A DNA stretch of 64,000 bases from Candidatus Obscuribacter sp. (GTDB taxonomy: Bacteria; Cyanobacteriota; Vampirovibrionia; Obscuribacterales; Obscuribacteraceae), in contig JADJQZ010000001.1 of assembly GCA_016712465.1 (NCBI GenBank), positions 4,030,001 to 4,094,000 on the forward strand, in the 5' to 3' direction. The translations under genes and the position numbers were made by a program. The stretch's first letter is position 1. Each line of letters opens with the position of its first letter. Positions 27,101 to 36,013 of the stretch are shown one piece after another. The notes under the pieces were generated by a model. That model searched no databases. It saw nothing but the letters and a program-made list of their open reading frames with translations, and was not told the DNA's origin.

Positions 27101-28492
27101 TTAAGCAGCTTGCGCCTTATCGATAGCCTTAGCAAAAGCCTCTATGGTGGCTTTGATATCAGCTTTAGAATGCATAATGGAAAGGAAGGCAGCCTCGAAC
27201 TGTGAAGGCGGCCAGTAAACGCCTTCCTCGATCAAATTTCTCCAGACCTTGCCGAAGAATGCCGTATCGCACTTGAGTGCATCATCGAAATTGTTCACAG
27301 GCTTGTCCGTGAAGAACACGCTGAGCATGCCGGGCACATGCACCACCTGTCCCTTGACGTTCTTCTCCTTCAAAAGCGCCGTAAGACCTTCGGCCAGTTC
27401 ATCCGTGATGCGACCGAGAGTCTCGTAGACTTTACCGCTGCGCAAATAGCGCAATTGCGCCAGTCCGGCCGCCATGGCCAGAGGATTACCTGAAAGCGTG
27501 CCGGCTTGATAAACCGGACCTTCCGGTGCCACCATGCACATAATCTCTTTGCGGCCGCCATAAGCGCCCACAGGCAAGCCACCACCTATAACCTTGCCGA
27601 AACAGGTCAGATCAGGCTTAACGGAGAAGCGCTCCTGGGCGCCGCCGAGAGCCAATCTAAAACCAGTCATCACTTCGTCGAAGATCAAAAGGGCGCCTGA
27701 TTCCTTACAAAGCCCGGTCAGGCACTTGAGGAACTCGGCAGTGGGCACAATGACGCCGGAATTACCGACCACAGGCTCAATAATGACGCAAGCGATTTCA
27801 TTGGATTTCTGGGCGAAGGCCTGGCGCAATGCATCAACATCGTTATAGGGCAGCGAAAGGGTGAGCCCGGTGAATTGTGTGGGCACACCGGGAGAACTGG
27901 TGGCCTCACTCAAGCCGAGGGTGGCCAGCCCCGAACCGGCTTTGACCAGAAAGGAGTCGGCATGACCGTGATAGCAGCCATCGAACTTGATCACCAGCTC
28001 ACGCTTGGTAAAAGCCCGGGCCAACCTGATGGCGGACATACAGGCTTCCGTGCCGGAATTGACCATGCGCACCATTTCCACGGAAGGAACCAACTGGCAA
28101 ATAGTCTCTGCCATCTCCACTTCCAGCCGGCTCGGCGCACCATAGCTGGTGCCCCTGGTGATGGCGTCCTCAATGGCGGTGAGCACGGAAGGATGTCTGT
28201 GACCCAAAATCATCGGTCCCCAGGACCCGACATAATCGATATATTGGTGCTCGTCTTCGTCGAACATGTAGGCGCCGTCGGCGCTGGCAATAAAGATAGG
28301 ATTGGCGCCCACCGACTTGCAGGCTCTCACGGGCGAATTAACGCCGCCTGGAATGCGCTCCTTGGCCCGTTCAAAAAGCTTGGCGGAGCGCTCCAGAGAG
28401 AAACCGCCCTGACTGGCTTTGCCTTCACCGTCCTTACCAGGTTCCCCGGACTTCTCGCCCTTAGCTTTATCCGCTACGACGTTGACAGCCAT
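27101..28492 (-). CDS. hemL: Glutamate-1-semialdehyde 2,1-aminomutase
   Basis: 463 residues. Class III aminotransferase features: IPGGVNSPVRAC, MVNSGTEACMSAIRLAR, FDGCYHGHAD, LIFDEVMTGFR and the PLP lysine K300 in FGKVIGGGLPVGAYGG. It converts glutamate-1-semialdehyde to 5-aminolevulinate, the last step of the C5 pathway to haem. The N-terminus carries about 30 extra Gly/Lys/Glu-rich residues. GAGG lies 6 nt before the ATG. It is the middle gene of a probable operon with a thioredoxin-like gene and a YciI gene. Confidence 0.97.
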   Translation of the reverse strand: MAVNVVADKAKGEKSGEPGKDGEGKASQGGFSLERSAKLFERAKERIPGGVNSPVRACKSVGANPIFIASADGAYMFDEDEHQYIDYVGSWGPMILGHRHPSVLTAIEDAITRGTSYGAPSRLEVEMAETICQLVPSVEMVRMVNSGTEACMSAIRLARAFTKRELVIKFDGCYHGHADSFLVKAGSGLATLGLSEATSSPGVPTQFTGLTLSLPYNDVDALRQAFAQKSNEIACVIIEPVVGNSGVIVPTAEFLKCLTGLCKESGALLIFDEVMTGFRLALGGAQERFSVKPDLTCFGKVIGGGLPVGAYGGRKEIMCMVAPEGPVYQAGTLSGNPLAMAAGLAQLRYLRSGKVYETLGRITDELAEGLTALLKEKNVKGQVVHVPGMLSVFFTDKPVNNFDDALKCDTAFFGKVWRNLIEEGVYWPPSQFEAAFLSIMHSKADIKATIEAFAKAIDKAQAA

Positions 28493-28528
28493 CTATAACC
28501 TCACTTTATGGTTTGCGCAATTTTTAGC

Positions 28529-28990
28529 TTATACCGCCTGGGTCAACCCAAGCACTCTTTGCACCACGGGCTCCGTCATTTTGATAGCCTTCTCGCCGGC
28601 CTGAAAATGGCGCATTTTGTGCTCTGCATCAAAGAGATAAAGAGCAGGCACAAACTTGTTTTCGAATCGATCGGTAATGGTGTGCCAGTTATCGACAACA
28701 CAGGGCTGTTTCATTTCCCATTCTTCCAGGCATTCTTTCACGGCCGGAACATTGGTATCGGACTCCTGCCGGGGCATGTGGATGGAGATGATTCTCAAGC
28801 CCTTGGGACCGTACAGGTCGACCCATTTATTCAACTCAGGCAGAGACTCTTTGCAAATACCGCAGCTGAGGGCCCAGAAGTGAATCAGTACCGGCTGACC
28901 TTCCAGGTCCTGGTCTTTGACGCCCGGGCTGTTGAACCAGTCGGTGCCGCCATCCAGAGACGGTAAAGGAGCATCCATTCTAAGAGGCAT
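28529..28990 (-). CDS. TlpA/redoxin-like thioredoxin-fold protein
   Basis: 153 residues from ATG 28990, with GGAGGG upstream; the frame runs back to 29035. Thioredoxin fold with the redox pair in HFWALSCGICKESLPELNKW (Cys-Gly-Ile-Cys), then GLRIISIHMPRQ, VDNWHTITDRFENKFVPALY and the cis-Pro in FVPALYLF. No signal peptide or membrane segment is seen, unlike most TlpA/ResA proteins, so a cytoplasmic site is likely. 36 bp upstream of hemL. Confidence 0.85.
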   Translation of the reverse strand: MPLRMDAPLPSLDGGTDWFNSPGVKDQDLEGQPVLIHFWALSCGICKESLPELNKWVDLYGPKGLRIISIHMPRQESDTNVPAVKECLEEWEMKQPCVVDNWHTITDRFENKFVPALYLFDAEHKMRHFQAGEKAIKMTEPVVQRVLGLTQAV

Positions 28991-29178
28991 AGGCTGTGGC
29001 GCCCTCCTGCTGAAAGTGTTGTGAAACCGCGTCAACTACGCACAGGGTAATTTTAGCCTTTCCGGGCGCGGATTCCACTAACGGTACAAGATACTTAAAG
29101 ACTAAACTTGCGCAAGTTCGCCGATTGAGTTAACGGACAGGGCCGGCAGTAAGCGGCGGAGAAGAGACGGTAAAGGAA

Positions 29179-29212
29179 AGAGCTGCTTCTCCACTTAAGG
29201 AGAAGCAGCTCT
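29179..29212 (-). terminator. Intrinsic terminator of the peroxiredoxin gene
   Basis: A 14-bp perfect stem with a 6-nt loop, followed on the minus strand by TTTCCTTTA. It lies 44 bp after the peroxiredoxin stop codon. Confidence 0.75.
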
Positions 29213-29255
29213 AATGACTTATGTTGCCTGGTTTAGTTGAACTAAAGTGAGCAAA

Positions 29256-29795
29256 TTAGACAGTCATGGGCTTTTGGCCCGGTTTCCAATCAGCCTGGCA
29301 GAGACCGCCGGTCTTGAGGGCTTCAAGAACGCGCAGGGTTTCTTCCACGGAACGGCCGATGTTGAGGCTGTGAACAACCTGGTACTGGAGAACACCATCG
29401 GGATCGATGATGAAAAGACCGCGCAGGGCGATACCTTTGTCTTCCATCAAGACGCCGTAGTCGCGAGCAACATCTTTGGTGATGTCGGAAGCGAGAACGT
29501 AGTTGAGGGAACCCAGTCCACCCTGAGCTTCGCTGGTGTTGATCCAGGCTCTGTGGCTGTAAACGCTATCGGTTGAGATGGCCAGTACATCAGCACCGGC
29601 TTTTTTGAACTCATCATATTTCTCAGAGAAGGCCTTCAGTTCGGTCGGGCAAACGAAGGTGAAATCCAGAGGATAGAAGAAAAGAACGAGCCACTTACCT
29701 TTGTAATCGGTGAGCTTGACATTCTCTTTCAAGGTCTTCATGTCCTTGGTGGAGGGCATGTCAAAATCGGGAGCTCTTTTTCCAACTTGCAACAT
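29256..29795 (-). CDS. Typical 2-Cys peroxiredoxin (AhpC/Prx1 type)
   Basis: 179 residues. Peroxidatic Cys C49 in DFTFVCPTE and resolving Cys C166 in GGLCQADWKPG. Catalytic Thr in TFVCPTE. It reduces hydrogen peroxide and alkyl hydroperoxides using thioredoxin or AhpF-type partners. ALRGLFIIDPDGVLQYQVV is another strong signature. The gene stands alone with its own terminator. Confidence 0.96.
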   Translation of the reverse strand: MLQVGKRAPDFDMPSTKDMKTLKENVKLTDYKGKWLVLFFYPLDFTFVCPTELKAFSEKYDEFKKAGADVLAISTDSVYSHRAWINTSEAQGGLGSLNYVLASDITKDVARDYGVLMEDKGIALRGLFIIDPDGVLQYQVVHSLNIGRSVEETLRVLEALKTGGLCQADWKPGQKPMTV

Positions 29796-29921
29796 ATCGG
29801 CAAATACCCCAAAAGCTATGTGTAGGGACGAGACTCAAATAGTAGGGCGGCGCCGATGAATACTTGATATGTTTAATGGAAAGCTCACAATTACTCGTTA
29901 CTACCGTTTGAGCCGGCCAAC

Positions 29922-30110
29922 CTAGGTCTTGACTTTATTGAGAGCCAGCCAATCGTTCAAATCTTTTTGTAAACCGTTTTCGGCTACATACTTAATGATT
30001 AAAGGGCTATTAGGCTCCCAGCCAATCGTAAGCAAATGGTAGAGATGCTCTTTTGGGGTATTGCTGTACTTACTGCGCCCCAGCTCCGCCTCGTTTACAG
30101 CTTCTGCCAT
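29922..30110 (-). CDS. Small hypothetical protein
   Basis: 62 residues from ATG 30110, with a strong GGAGG at 7 nt upstream that decides the start. The protein starts MAEAVNEAELGRSKYSNTPK and continues HLYHLLTIGWEPNSPLI; it is Leu- and Asn-rich and probably helical. No family recognised. The good RBS is the main support. Confidence 0.6.
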   Translation of the reverse strand: MAEAVNEAELGRSKYSNTPKEHLYHLLTIGWEPNSPLIIKYVAENGLQKDLNDWLALNKVKT

Positions 30111-30230
30111 GGCTTTACCTCCAAGTTCCAAGCTGAACCAGAATTCACCTTTGCGCCGTCAGATCGACGGCGTCGGAGCGGTCTCCCACTCTCTCGTCTA
30201 ATTCTACTTGAGAGTAGCAGCCGGGCGGCC

Positions 30231-30384
30231 GCAATCCATCCTGCAAATGTTGCCTACTGTTGTAATGGAGCGGCGGCCGCTCCCCTCCGCATCCTTCAAA
30301 TGTTGCCTGTAGTTGTAATGGAGCAGCGGCCGCTCCCCTCCGAATCCTTCAAATGTTGCCTACATTGAAGGAGCAGCGGCCGGT
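30231..30384. repeat. 53-bp tandem repeat, almost three copies
   Basis: The phrase AAATGTTGCCT recurs at 30245, 30298 and 30351, exactly 53 bp apart. Each unit also carries a GC-rich palindrome GGAGC(G/A)GCGGCCGCTCC that can fold into a hairpin, with the NotI-like core GCGGCCGC. The third copy is truncated and diverges after GGAGCAGCGGCCG. It lies just upstream of the rplU promoter. Confidence 0.8.
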
Positions 30385-30388
30385 TCGT

Positions 30389-30417
30389 TTGACCCATTGC
30401 ATAGCTTTTGGTAGTAT
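30389..30417 (+). promoter_or_regulatory. Candidate promoter of rplU-rpmA-murE
   Basis: TTGACC (30389-30394), a 17-bp spacer, then TAGTAT (30412-30417). The first matches the -35 consensus at five of six positions and the second the -10 at four. Confidence 0.5.
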
Positions 30418-30423
30418 TCAACA

Positions 30424-30587
30424 TCGCTTGTCCGCTCTATAGGCCGGGCTACTCTGATTCATCCGAAGATTCTTCCCAATTTTCAGGCTGAATCAAGTTC
30501 TCAGGCTGCCGGAGCGAAATCTTAGACATGTGTTTATTTCAGGGCAAGAGCGACTGCCTATCCTGTTAAGAGACGTTGGAGAGAAGA
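30424..30587 (+). promoter_or_regulatory. Long rplU 5' leader (inferred)
   Basis: If transcription begins just after the candidate -10 at 30412-30417, the leader is about 165 nt. It has no open frame. A ribosomal-protein autoregulatory leader is possible, but I could not draw a convincing conserved fold. Confidence 0.3.
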
Positions 30588-30962
30588 ATGTTCGCGATAG
30601 TGGAAGCCTGCGGAAGGCAATATGAATTACAGCCTGGTCGTTTCATCGACATCGACATGACCGGCGAAGAAGAAGGCGCTACCCATGTATTTGATCGCGT
30701 TCTCATGATTGTGGACGGCGACAAATCAACCGTAGGTCAGCCTTACGTGAAGGGCGCCAAAGTCACGGGCAAAGTCATCTCCAAATTGGAAGTCAACGAA
30801 GCTCATGGCCGTGTGCAGTCCAACATCAAGACCGCCAAAGTGATTGTTTATCACCAGAAGCCTAAAAAAGGCACCCGCAAGAAAGCCGGACACAGAGTGC
30901 AGTTGACCAGAGTCATGGTAGACAGCATTACTGTAGACGAGAAAGTCGTAGCCGGTAAGTAA
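30588..30962 (+). CDS. rplU: 50S ribosomal protein L21
   Basis: 124 residues from ATG 30588 (GGAG 6 nt upstream). The start MFAIVEACGRQYELQPGRFI, then VLMIVDGDKSTVGQPYV and the terminal KKAGHRVQLTRVMVDSI are standard L21. It is part of the large subunit and is paired, as usual, with rpmA (86 bp downstream). Confidence 0.97.
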   Translation: MFAIVEACGRQYELQPGRFIDIDMTGEEEGATHVFDRVLMIVDGDKSTVGQPYVKGAKVTGKVISKLEVNEAHGRVQSNIKTAKVIVYHQKPKKGTRKKAGHRVQLTRVMVDSITVDEKVVAGK

Positions 30963-31048
30963 GAGCTAAAAGCATCAATATAGATTAGGATGGAATTTCC
31001 GGCAGGCTTAAAGCTTGAACTTCGGAAATTACTTGAGGAGAAGAGAAC

Positions 31049-31300
31049 GTGGCACATAAGAAGGGCGCCGGCTCGACAAGAAACGGAAGAGACAGCCAAC
31101 CCAAGCGTCTGGGCGTGAAAGTATACGGCGGCGAGCAAGTTTGCCCCGGCAGCATCATCGTCAGACAGCGTGGCACCAAGATTCACCCTGGTAAAAACGT
31201 ACAGCGCGGTTCAGACGACTCCCTTTATTCCGTAGCCGTCGGCGTAGTGCAGTTTGAAATGTCCAGAGGACGCAAGTTGGTCAGTGTCTACCCAGTTTAA
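31049..31300 (+). CDS. rpmA: 50S ribosomal protein L27
   Basis: 83 residues from GTG 31049 with GAGGAG upstream. MAHKKGAGSTRNGRDSQPKR, then GSIIVRQRGTKIHPG. The N-terminus is the direct mature form MAHKKG, without the cleavable Firmicutes-type extension. L27 lies at the peptidyl-transferase centre. Its 3' end overlaps the murE reading frame by up to 47 bp. Confidence 0.97.
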   Translation: MAHKKGAGSTRNGRDSQPKRLGVKVYGGEQVCPGSIIVRQRGTKIHPGKNVQRGSDDSLYSVAVGVVQFEMSRGRKLVSVYPV

Positions 31301-32909
31301 TAAGCTTGGCAAGCCCTCTGGGAAAAAACTAGATGAACTATTGGCAGAGCTGCTTCGTGATGACGGAGCGGCTTCGCCGTCTGGTGTAATTCCCTCAACA
31401 AATCCGATTGAAACCATAGTCACGGGCATCGCCTACGATTCCAGGCAGGTGGAACCCGGTGACGCCTTCTTCTCTATCGAAGGTCAAAAGCAAGACGGCA
31501 ACGCCTTTATCGCCCAGGCCCTGGAGAAAGGTGCCAGTTGCATCTTCTCTGAGAAGCAAAGCGGACCTTATGCCGTGCCGCTTGTGGTGGTAGATGATGT
31601 CAGGGAAGCCATGGCCCGGGTCTCCGACTACCTCTACGAAAGACCAAGCACCAGACTGCGCTTACTGGGCGTCACGGGCACCAACGGCAAAACCACGACC
31701 ACACATTTGATTGAGCACATTCTCAACTTCCACGGTCACAAATGCGGCCTGGTAGGCACCCTCGGTGCCCGTCTGCCTATCTACGAAGAAGAAGACGGTA
31801 GAACAGTTTTCAAAGGCAAGAGCGAATACCTGGATGTGCACCACACCACCCCTCAGGCTTGTGATTTGCAAGCGCTTTTGCACACCATGGCCGACCGCGG
31901 TCTAACCCATGTGGCCATGGAAGTCAGTTCCCATGCCCTTGCGCTCAAGAGGGTTCTGGGCACCAATTTCGCCTCCGCCTGCCTGACCAATATCACCCAG
32001 GATCACCTGGACTTCCACAAGACCATGGAGCACTATTACCGCTCCAAGCGCATTCTCTTTGAAATGCTGAACGCCAATAAAACCGGTAAAGCGGTGGCGG
32101 TGGTCAACCTGGATGACGCCCTGGCCCAGGAATTTATCAGTGCCACGGGCAAAGAAGTAGAACTGCTAACCTACGGCAAGAACCCTGAGGCCAGTATTCA
32201 TCCTCGTCAGTTCCATTTTGATTTCCGCGGCACCACCTTGTGCCTTGCCACCCCCCATGGTGACATTGAGTTTTCAACAAGACTGACCGGCGAATTCAAC
32301 CTCTACAACGTTATGGCGGCCATGGCCGTCTGCCTCGGCGAAGGCCTGACGAAAGAGCAGGTGGCCTCAGCCCTGAAAGATTTCGGCGGCGTGTCGGGTC
32401 GTTTCGAAGTAGTACCCCCTCCATCGGGCAGCGAAAGGCAACCCCTTTGCATCGTTGATTACGCCCATACCCCCGACGGGTTGGAAAATGTTCTGAAAGC
32501 CGCCCGGGCCCTGGTGGAAAATCAAGGTTCCGGCCGGCTTATAGCCGTCTTCGGCTGCGGCGGCGACAGAGACAGCTCCAAACGCCCCCAGATGGGTGAA
32601 ATCGCAGAGAACCTGGCAGACCTCGTGGTGGTAACCTCCGACAACCCCCGCTCAGAGGAACCCCAGCAGATAATTGCCGACATCCTGGCCGGCATCAAGA
32701 GGCTGAAAGACGTTACCGTAGAGGCGGACCGGGCTAAAGCCATAGCGGAAGCGGTGAAGATGGCCAGAGCTGAGGACGTGGTGTTGATTGCCGGGAAAGG
32801 GCATGAGACCTACCAGATCCTCAAAGATCGCACCATAGATTTCGATGACCGCATCGAAGTCGCTAACGCTCTTAAGCAACGCACAGATATAATTAAAATC
32901 GAGAAGTAA
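31254..32909 (+). CDS. murE: UDP-MurNAc-L-Ala-D-Glu ligase MurE (meso-DAP type)
   Basis: Up to 551 residues; the exact start is uncertain. TTG 31254 is the furthest; GTG 31284 would give a start close to KKLDELLAELL, where MurE proteins normally begin. ATP P-loop VTGTNGKTTTTHL near residue 140, then HVAMEVSSHALAL, CLTNITQDHLDFH and CIVDYAHTPDGLENVL. The specificity motif DNPR (VTSDNPRSE, near 462) predicts addition of meso-diaminopimelate, so the wall is DAP-type. It acts in the cytoplasm in peptidoglycan precursor synthesis. Translation is probably coupled to rpmA. Confidence 0.96.
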   Translation: MKCPEDASWSVSTQFNKLGKPSGKKLDELLAELLRDDGAASPSGVIPSTNPIETIVTGIAYDSRQVEPGDAFFSIEGQKQDGNAFIAQALEKGASCIFSEKQSGPYAVPLVVVDDVREAMARVSDYLYERPSTRLRLLGVTGTNGKTTTTHLIEHILNFHGHKCGLVGTLGARLPIYEEEDGRTVFKGKSEYLDVHHTTPQACDLQALLHTMADRGLTHVAMEVSSHALALKRVLGTNFASACLTNITQDHLDFHKTMEHYYRSKRILFEMLNANKTGKAVAVVNLDDALAQEFISATGKEVELLTYGKNPEASIHPRQFHFDFRGTTLCLATPHGDIEFSTRLTGEFNLYNVMAAMAVCLGEGLTKEQVASALKDFGGVSGRFEVVPPPSGSERQPLCIVDYAHTPDGLENVLKAARALVENQGSGRLIAVFGCGGDRDSSKRPQMGEIAENLADLVVVTSDNPRSEEPQQIIADILAGIKRLKDVTVEADRAKAIAEAVKMARAEDVVLIAGKGHETYQILKDRTIDFDDRIEVANALKQRTDIIKIEK

Positions 32910-32971
32910 TTTGCCGACCGGGAAAATCTCCCCAGGCAATACCAGTTCAAGCAAACTGCCGGGCGGTCTTT

Positions 32972-33799
32972 GTGGGAATCAGTTTTCACATCACATCAGT
33001 TAGAGAAGGCACCATCTTCAATGTGATGCAGTTTCTCAGCCTTGAGAGAGTGACCGGTGTTTTGTCGGTGCGTTTCGGCAGGCAGATACCGGAAGTAACC
33101 ATTTACTTCGTAGCAGGCTCCATAACCACGGCCGAATTCGGCTCCATCGTGGGAGATTCGGTGCTGGACATGCTGCTTTGCCAGGAATTTGCCGTTAAAG
33201 AGGTAGCTTTCGCCCCCGGGCGCATCAATCAAGTGAACGAGCAAGCCATCATCGTGCGCTCCACCAACCTGGCTTCGGTCATGCTCAACGTATCCAAAGA
33301 CGTAGATAAGTGCGAATCCAGACCGCTCATTTACGGTCTTTTGCCCATCAACAGCACGACCGGCCGCACCGCGCCTTCGGTGCTGCACATCTTGAACGAC
33401 TTCTCACCCTGGAATGATAGCCTCAAGGCCCTGCCGCGCTCCGATAAGGACAAGAAAGCGCCGCTGCCTCAGTGCGTCCTCATCCACCGGGCCATGAGCA
33501 AAGGGCTGATAACCTACCAGCGCCCTCTCGTTTCCATAAAAGCTCTCAAGCCCCTGCTCGAAATTCTGGGCAACTTATCCGACAAAGAATCGAACAACTT
33601 GCGGGGCTATCTGCGCAGCTTACTGCCCCACCCCAAGGCTACCCACCTGTCCATCGAGCGCTTCTACGCCTTTGCCTCAGCCATCGAGTCTATCGCCCAG
33701 AGACGCTCCCCGGAAGTAGGCGACCGGGCCAGAAGAGCCATTCACATGCTCATACAGAGCGCCACCAAGGCGCAGGAAGTAGGAGCAGCCAATGCATGA
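32972..33799 (+). CDS. DUF4388 (PatA N-terminal-like) domain protein
   Basis: 275 residues from GTG 32972, with only a weak SD. The first ~100 residues (IFNVMQFLSLERVTGVLSV, YFVAGSITTAEFGSIVGD, FAVKEVAFAPG) match the DUF4388/PATAN domain, found in bacterial signalling proteins, often beside two-component or gliding/pilus-regulating modules. The remaining ~170 residues are helical and unfamiliar. The 3' end overlaps the polysaccharide deacetylase start by 8 bp, so they are translated together. Confidence 0.75.
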   Translation: MGISFHITSVREGTIFNVMQFLSLERVTGVLSVRFGRQIPEVTIYFVAGSITTAEFGSIVGDSVLDMLLCQEFAVKEVAFAPGRINQVNEQAIIVRSTNLASVMLNVSKDVDKCESRPLIYGLLPINSTTGRTAPSVLHILNDFSPWNDSLKALPRSDKDKKAPLPQCVLIHRAMSKGLITYQRPLVSIKALKPLLEILGNLSDKESNNLRGYLRSLLPHPKATHLSIERFYAFASAIESIAQRRSPEVGDRARRAIHMLIQSATKAQEVGAANA

Positions 33800-34523
33800 T
33801 CGAAGACTGGCCAGACAGAAACTAAAAGAAGACCCGCACGACTTCGAGCACCGGCTTCATCAAGCCAAGATGGGCCTGATTACCTATCTGGGCAAGCGCT
33901 TTTTGCCGGGCGGCTACTGGTCGAAGAACCGCATGGAAGAGAGAGAGCAAGCCCAGGGGCTGGAAAAGAAAACAGTCTTGCATCTAACCTTTGATGACGG
34001 TCCCAGCCCCGAGTCCACCAGAGAGCTACTGGCCCTCCTGGAAGAAGAACAGGTAGCAGCCTGTTTCTTCTTTATTGGTGAGAATGTCAGGCGCTATCCT
34101 GAACTAGTGCAGGCCACATTTAAGGCCGGGCATATTGTGGCCAACCACAGCCTGAGCCACCCTTTCATGCCGGCTCTCAGTCTGCCCAAAATGGAACACG
34201 AAATCGACGAAACCAACCGGGAGTTGGAAGCCATCACAGGCGAAAAGCCGGCCCTTTTTCGCCCCCCTTTCGGCATTATCGACGCCCGCTGCGCCGAGCT
34301 TCTGAAAGAAAGGCGCATGTCCCCCGTTTACTGGGGGGCGGTGGCCGACGACTGGCACCGGGTGGGCGATGATCGCGTCGCCAAACGCATCATGAAACAA
34401 TTGCCCCAGGAAGAACTGATAGTCTTGCACGAAGGCGCCCACATCGGGCGGCAAAACGTATTGGCCACAAAGAAAATCATCGACAAATGCCGAGACTTAG
34501 GCTACAGCTTCGACGCCATTTAG
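33792..34523 (+). CDS. Polysaccharide deacetylase (NodB/CE4 family)
   Basis: 243 residues. The NodB domain has the D-D pair in LTFDDGPSP (66-71; D68 and D69), zinc ligands H119 and H123 in NHSLSHP, then RPPFG and a late LIVLHEG. It removes acetyl groups from sugars such as peptidoglycan or N-acetylglucosamine polymers. No clear signal peptide: a short basic N-terminal stretch with a weakly hydrophobic patch (MGLITYLGKRFLPGG). Overlaps the preceding DUF4388 gene by 8 bp. Confidence 0.92.
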   Translation: MHDRRLARQKLKEDPHDFEHRLHQAKMGLITYLGKRFLPGGYWSKNRMEEREQAQGLEKKTVLHLTFDDGPSPESTRELLALLEEEQVAACFFFIGENVRRYPELVQATFKAGHIVANHSLSHPFMPALSLPKMEHEIDETNRELEAITGEKPALFRPPFGIIDARCAELLKERRMSPVYWGAVADDWHRVGDDRVAKRIMKQLPQEELIVLHEGAHIGRQNVLATKKIIDKCRDLGYSFDAI

Positions 34524-34599
34524 ATTCTTTGGTCGGGACGATTTCCTAAAAGGGCAAGTTACAATAGTGACGTTAAGGTAAGCCCTATAGGGAAACGAG

Positions 34600-35910
34600 A
34601 TGCTTGACTTCAGACCGCCTCTGGATACACCCTTCCTTTTCTGGTGGGCCAAAATAAACCTGCCTCTGATGATGAAATTCAATTTGAAGGGCACCACCGT
34701 TAGGGTCATGGACGGAGCCCTGGAGCGCTTTGCAAAATTGAAGGGCAAGCATGCCATGGTCTGCCCCAATCATTCCAATCGCCATGATCCGCAAATCATG
34801 TTTGCCTTCGGAGTGAAGGCCGATGAATACTTCAACTTCGTGGCCGCCCGGGAAGTCTTCGATTACGATCACGGCATAAACGGCTGGTGGCTGCAAAGGC
34901 TCGGCACCTATTCTGTGGTGCGCGGGGCTGCAGACCGGGAGAGTTTTAAGACCACCCGGCGCATCCTTTCCGAAGGGCAGAAGAAACTGGTGCTCTTTCC
35001 GGAAGGCGAAATCTCAAGGCAAAATGACACGATCATGCCCCTGGAATCCGGCGCGGCTCAGCTTTCCTTCTGGGCCATGACTGATCTGGAAAAGCACTTT
35101 CTGGAAGCGAAAGCGGGCAAGAACGGCAAAGAGGTAGGCACCACCAACGATACCACCGCCGGCACCGAATTTGAACCGGTCTACATTCAACCCATGGCCT
35201 TCAAGTACACCTACCCCGGCGATATTTCCAGCGAACTGAGGGAATCGCTCAAAATGCTGGAAATGCGCCTTGGTCTAAAAGTAGATGAAGAGGGAACTTT
35301 CCAGGTACGCATCAAACGCCTGGCCGAAACCCTTCTTTCCACCCTCGAAAAAGAGTACGGCTTCAAAAGACGCGATGACCTGACCATGAATGACCGTGTC
35401 AGAGAGTTGCGGCTGCACATTCTGAAAAACCTGGCGGCGGTCTTGAACGTCGAGTTAGACAATAATGCCAGAGAACTGGAATGGGTGAGAACTCTGCGCA
35501 ACAAGCTGGACGACTTCATCTATGCCGATGAAGAAAAAATGTCCGAATACGAAAAAGAAGTGCACGAGCAAAAGCAGAAGACATACAAGACCTACTACAA
35601 AGACTTGAACCGGGTCGTCAACTTCATTTCCATCTACGACGGCTACGTGAGCGAACGCTCCACCCAGGAGCGCATCGCCGAAGTCTTAGACCGCATGGAA
35701 ACGGAAGTGGTGGGCGGCGAACCGGCGCCCAAAGGGGCCAGGGAAGTACTGGTGGATGTGGGCGAAGCCATCAACCTCGGTGAGTATTACGCCGAGTACA
35801 AGACCAATAAGAAAGCAGCCGTGAGCAAAGTCACCGACCGCCTCTTTGCCGAAATTTCGCGCATGCTCAACAAAATGGAGTCGGAGCGCACACCGCGCTA
35901 TCTGGAGTGA
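34600..35910 (+). CDS. PlsC-like lysophospholipid acyltransferase with long C-terminal extension
   Basis: 436 residues. The acyltransferase has HX4D in CPNHSNRHDP and the substrate motif LFPEGEIS about 85 residues later, both typical of PlsC-type enzymes. That domain takes roughly the first 220 residues. The rest (about 220-436) is highly charged and helical, with coiled-coil-like stretches (YADEEKMSEYEKEVHEQKQK), and I do not recognise it. It likely acylates a lysophospholipid or similar lipid; acceptor unknown. Confidence 0.82.
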   Translation: MLDFRPPLDTPFLFWWAKINLPLMMKFNLKGTTVRVMDGALERFAKLKGKHAMVCPNHSNRHDPQIMFAFGVKADEYFNFVAAREVFDYDHGINGWWLQRLGTYSVVRGAADRESFKTTRRILSEGQKKLVLFPEGEISRQNDTIMPLESGAAQLSFWAMTDLEKHFLEAKAGKNGKEVGTTNDTTAGTEFEPVYIQPMAFKYTYPGDISSELRESLKMLEMRLGLKVDEEGTFQVRIKRLAETLLSTLEKEYGFKRRDDLTMNDRVRELRLHILKNLAAVLNVELDNNARELEWVRTLRNKLDDFIYADEEKMSEYEKEVHEQKQKTYKTYYKDLNRVVNFISIYDGYVSERSTQERIAEVLDRMETEVVGGEPAPKGAREVLVDVGEAINLGEYYAEYKTNKKAAVSKVTDRLFAEISRMLNKMESERTPRYLE

Positions 35911-36013
35911 GCAGGAAAAGATTAAGAAAAACTCCTATTACTTCCTCGCAATCTTCTCTTAGCAACCGTCTAAATGGATGGTATATTCAACTTTTAAGAG
36001 CCAAGGGTAATTC

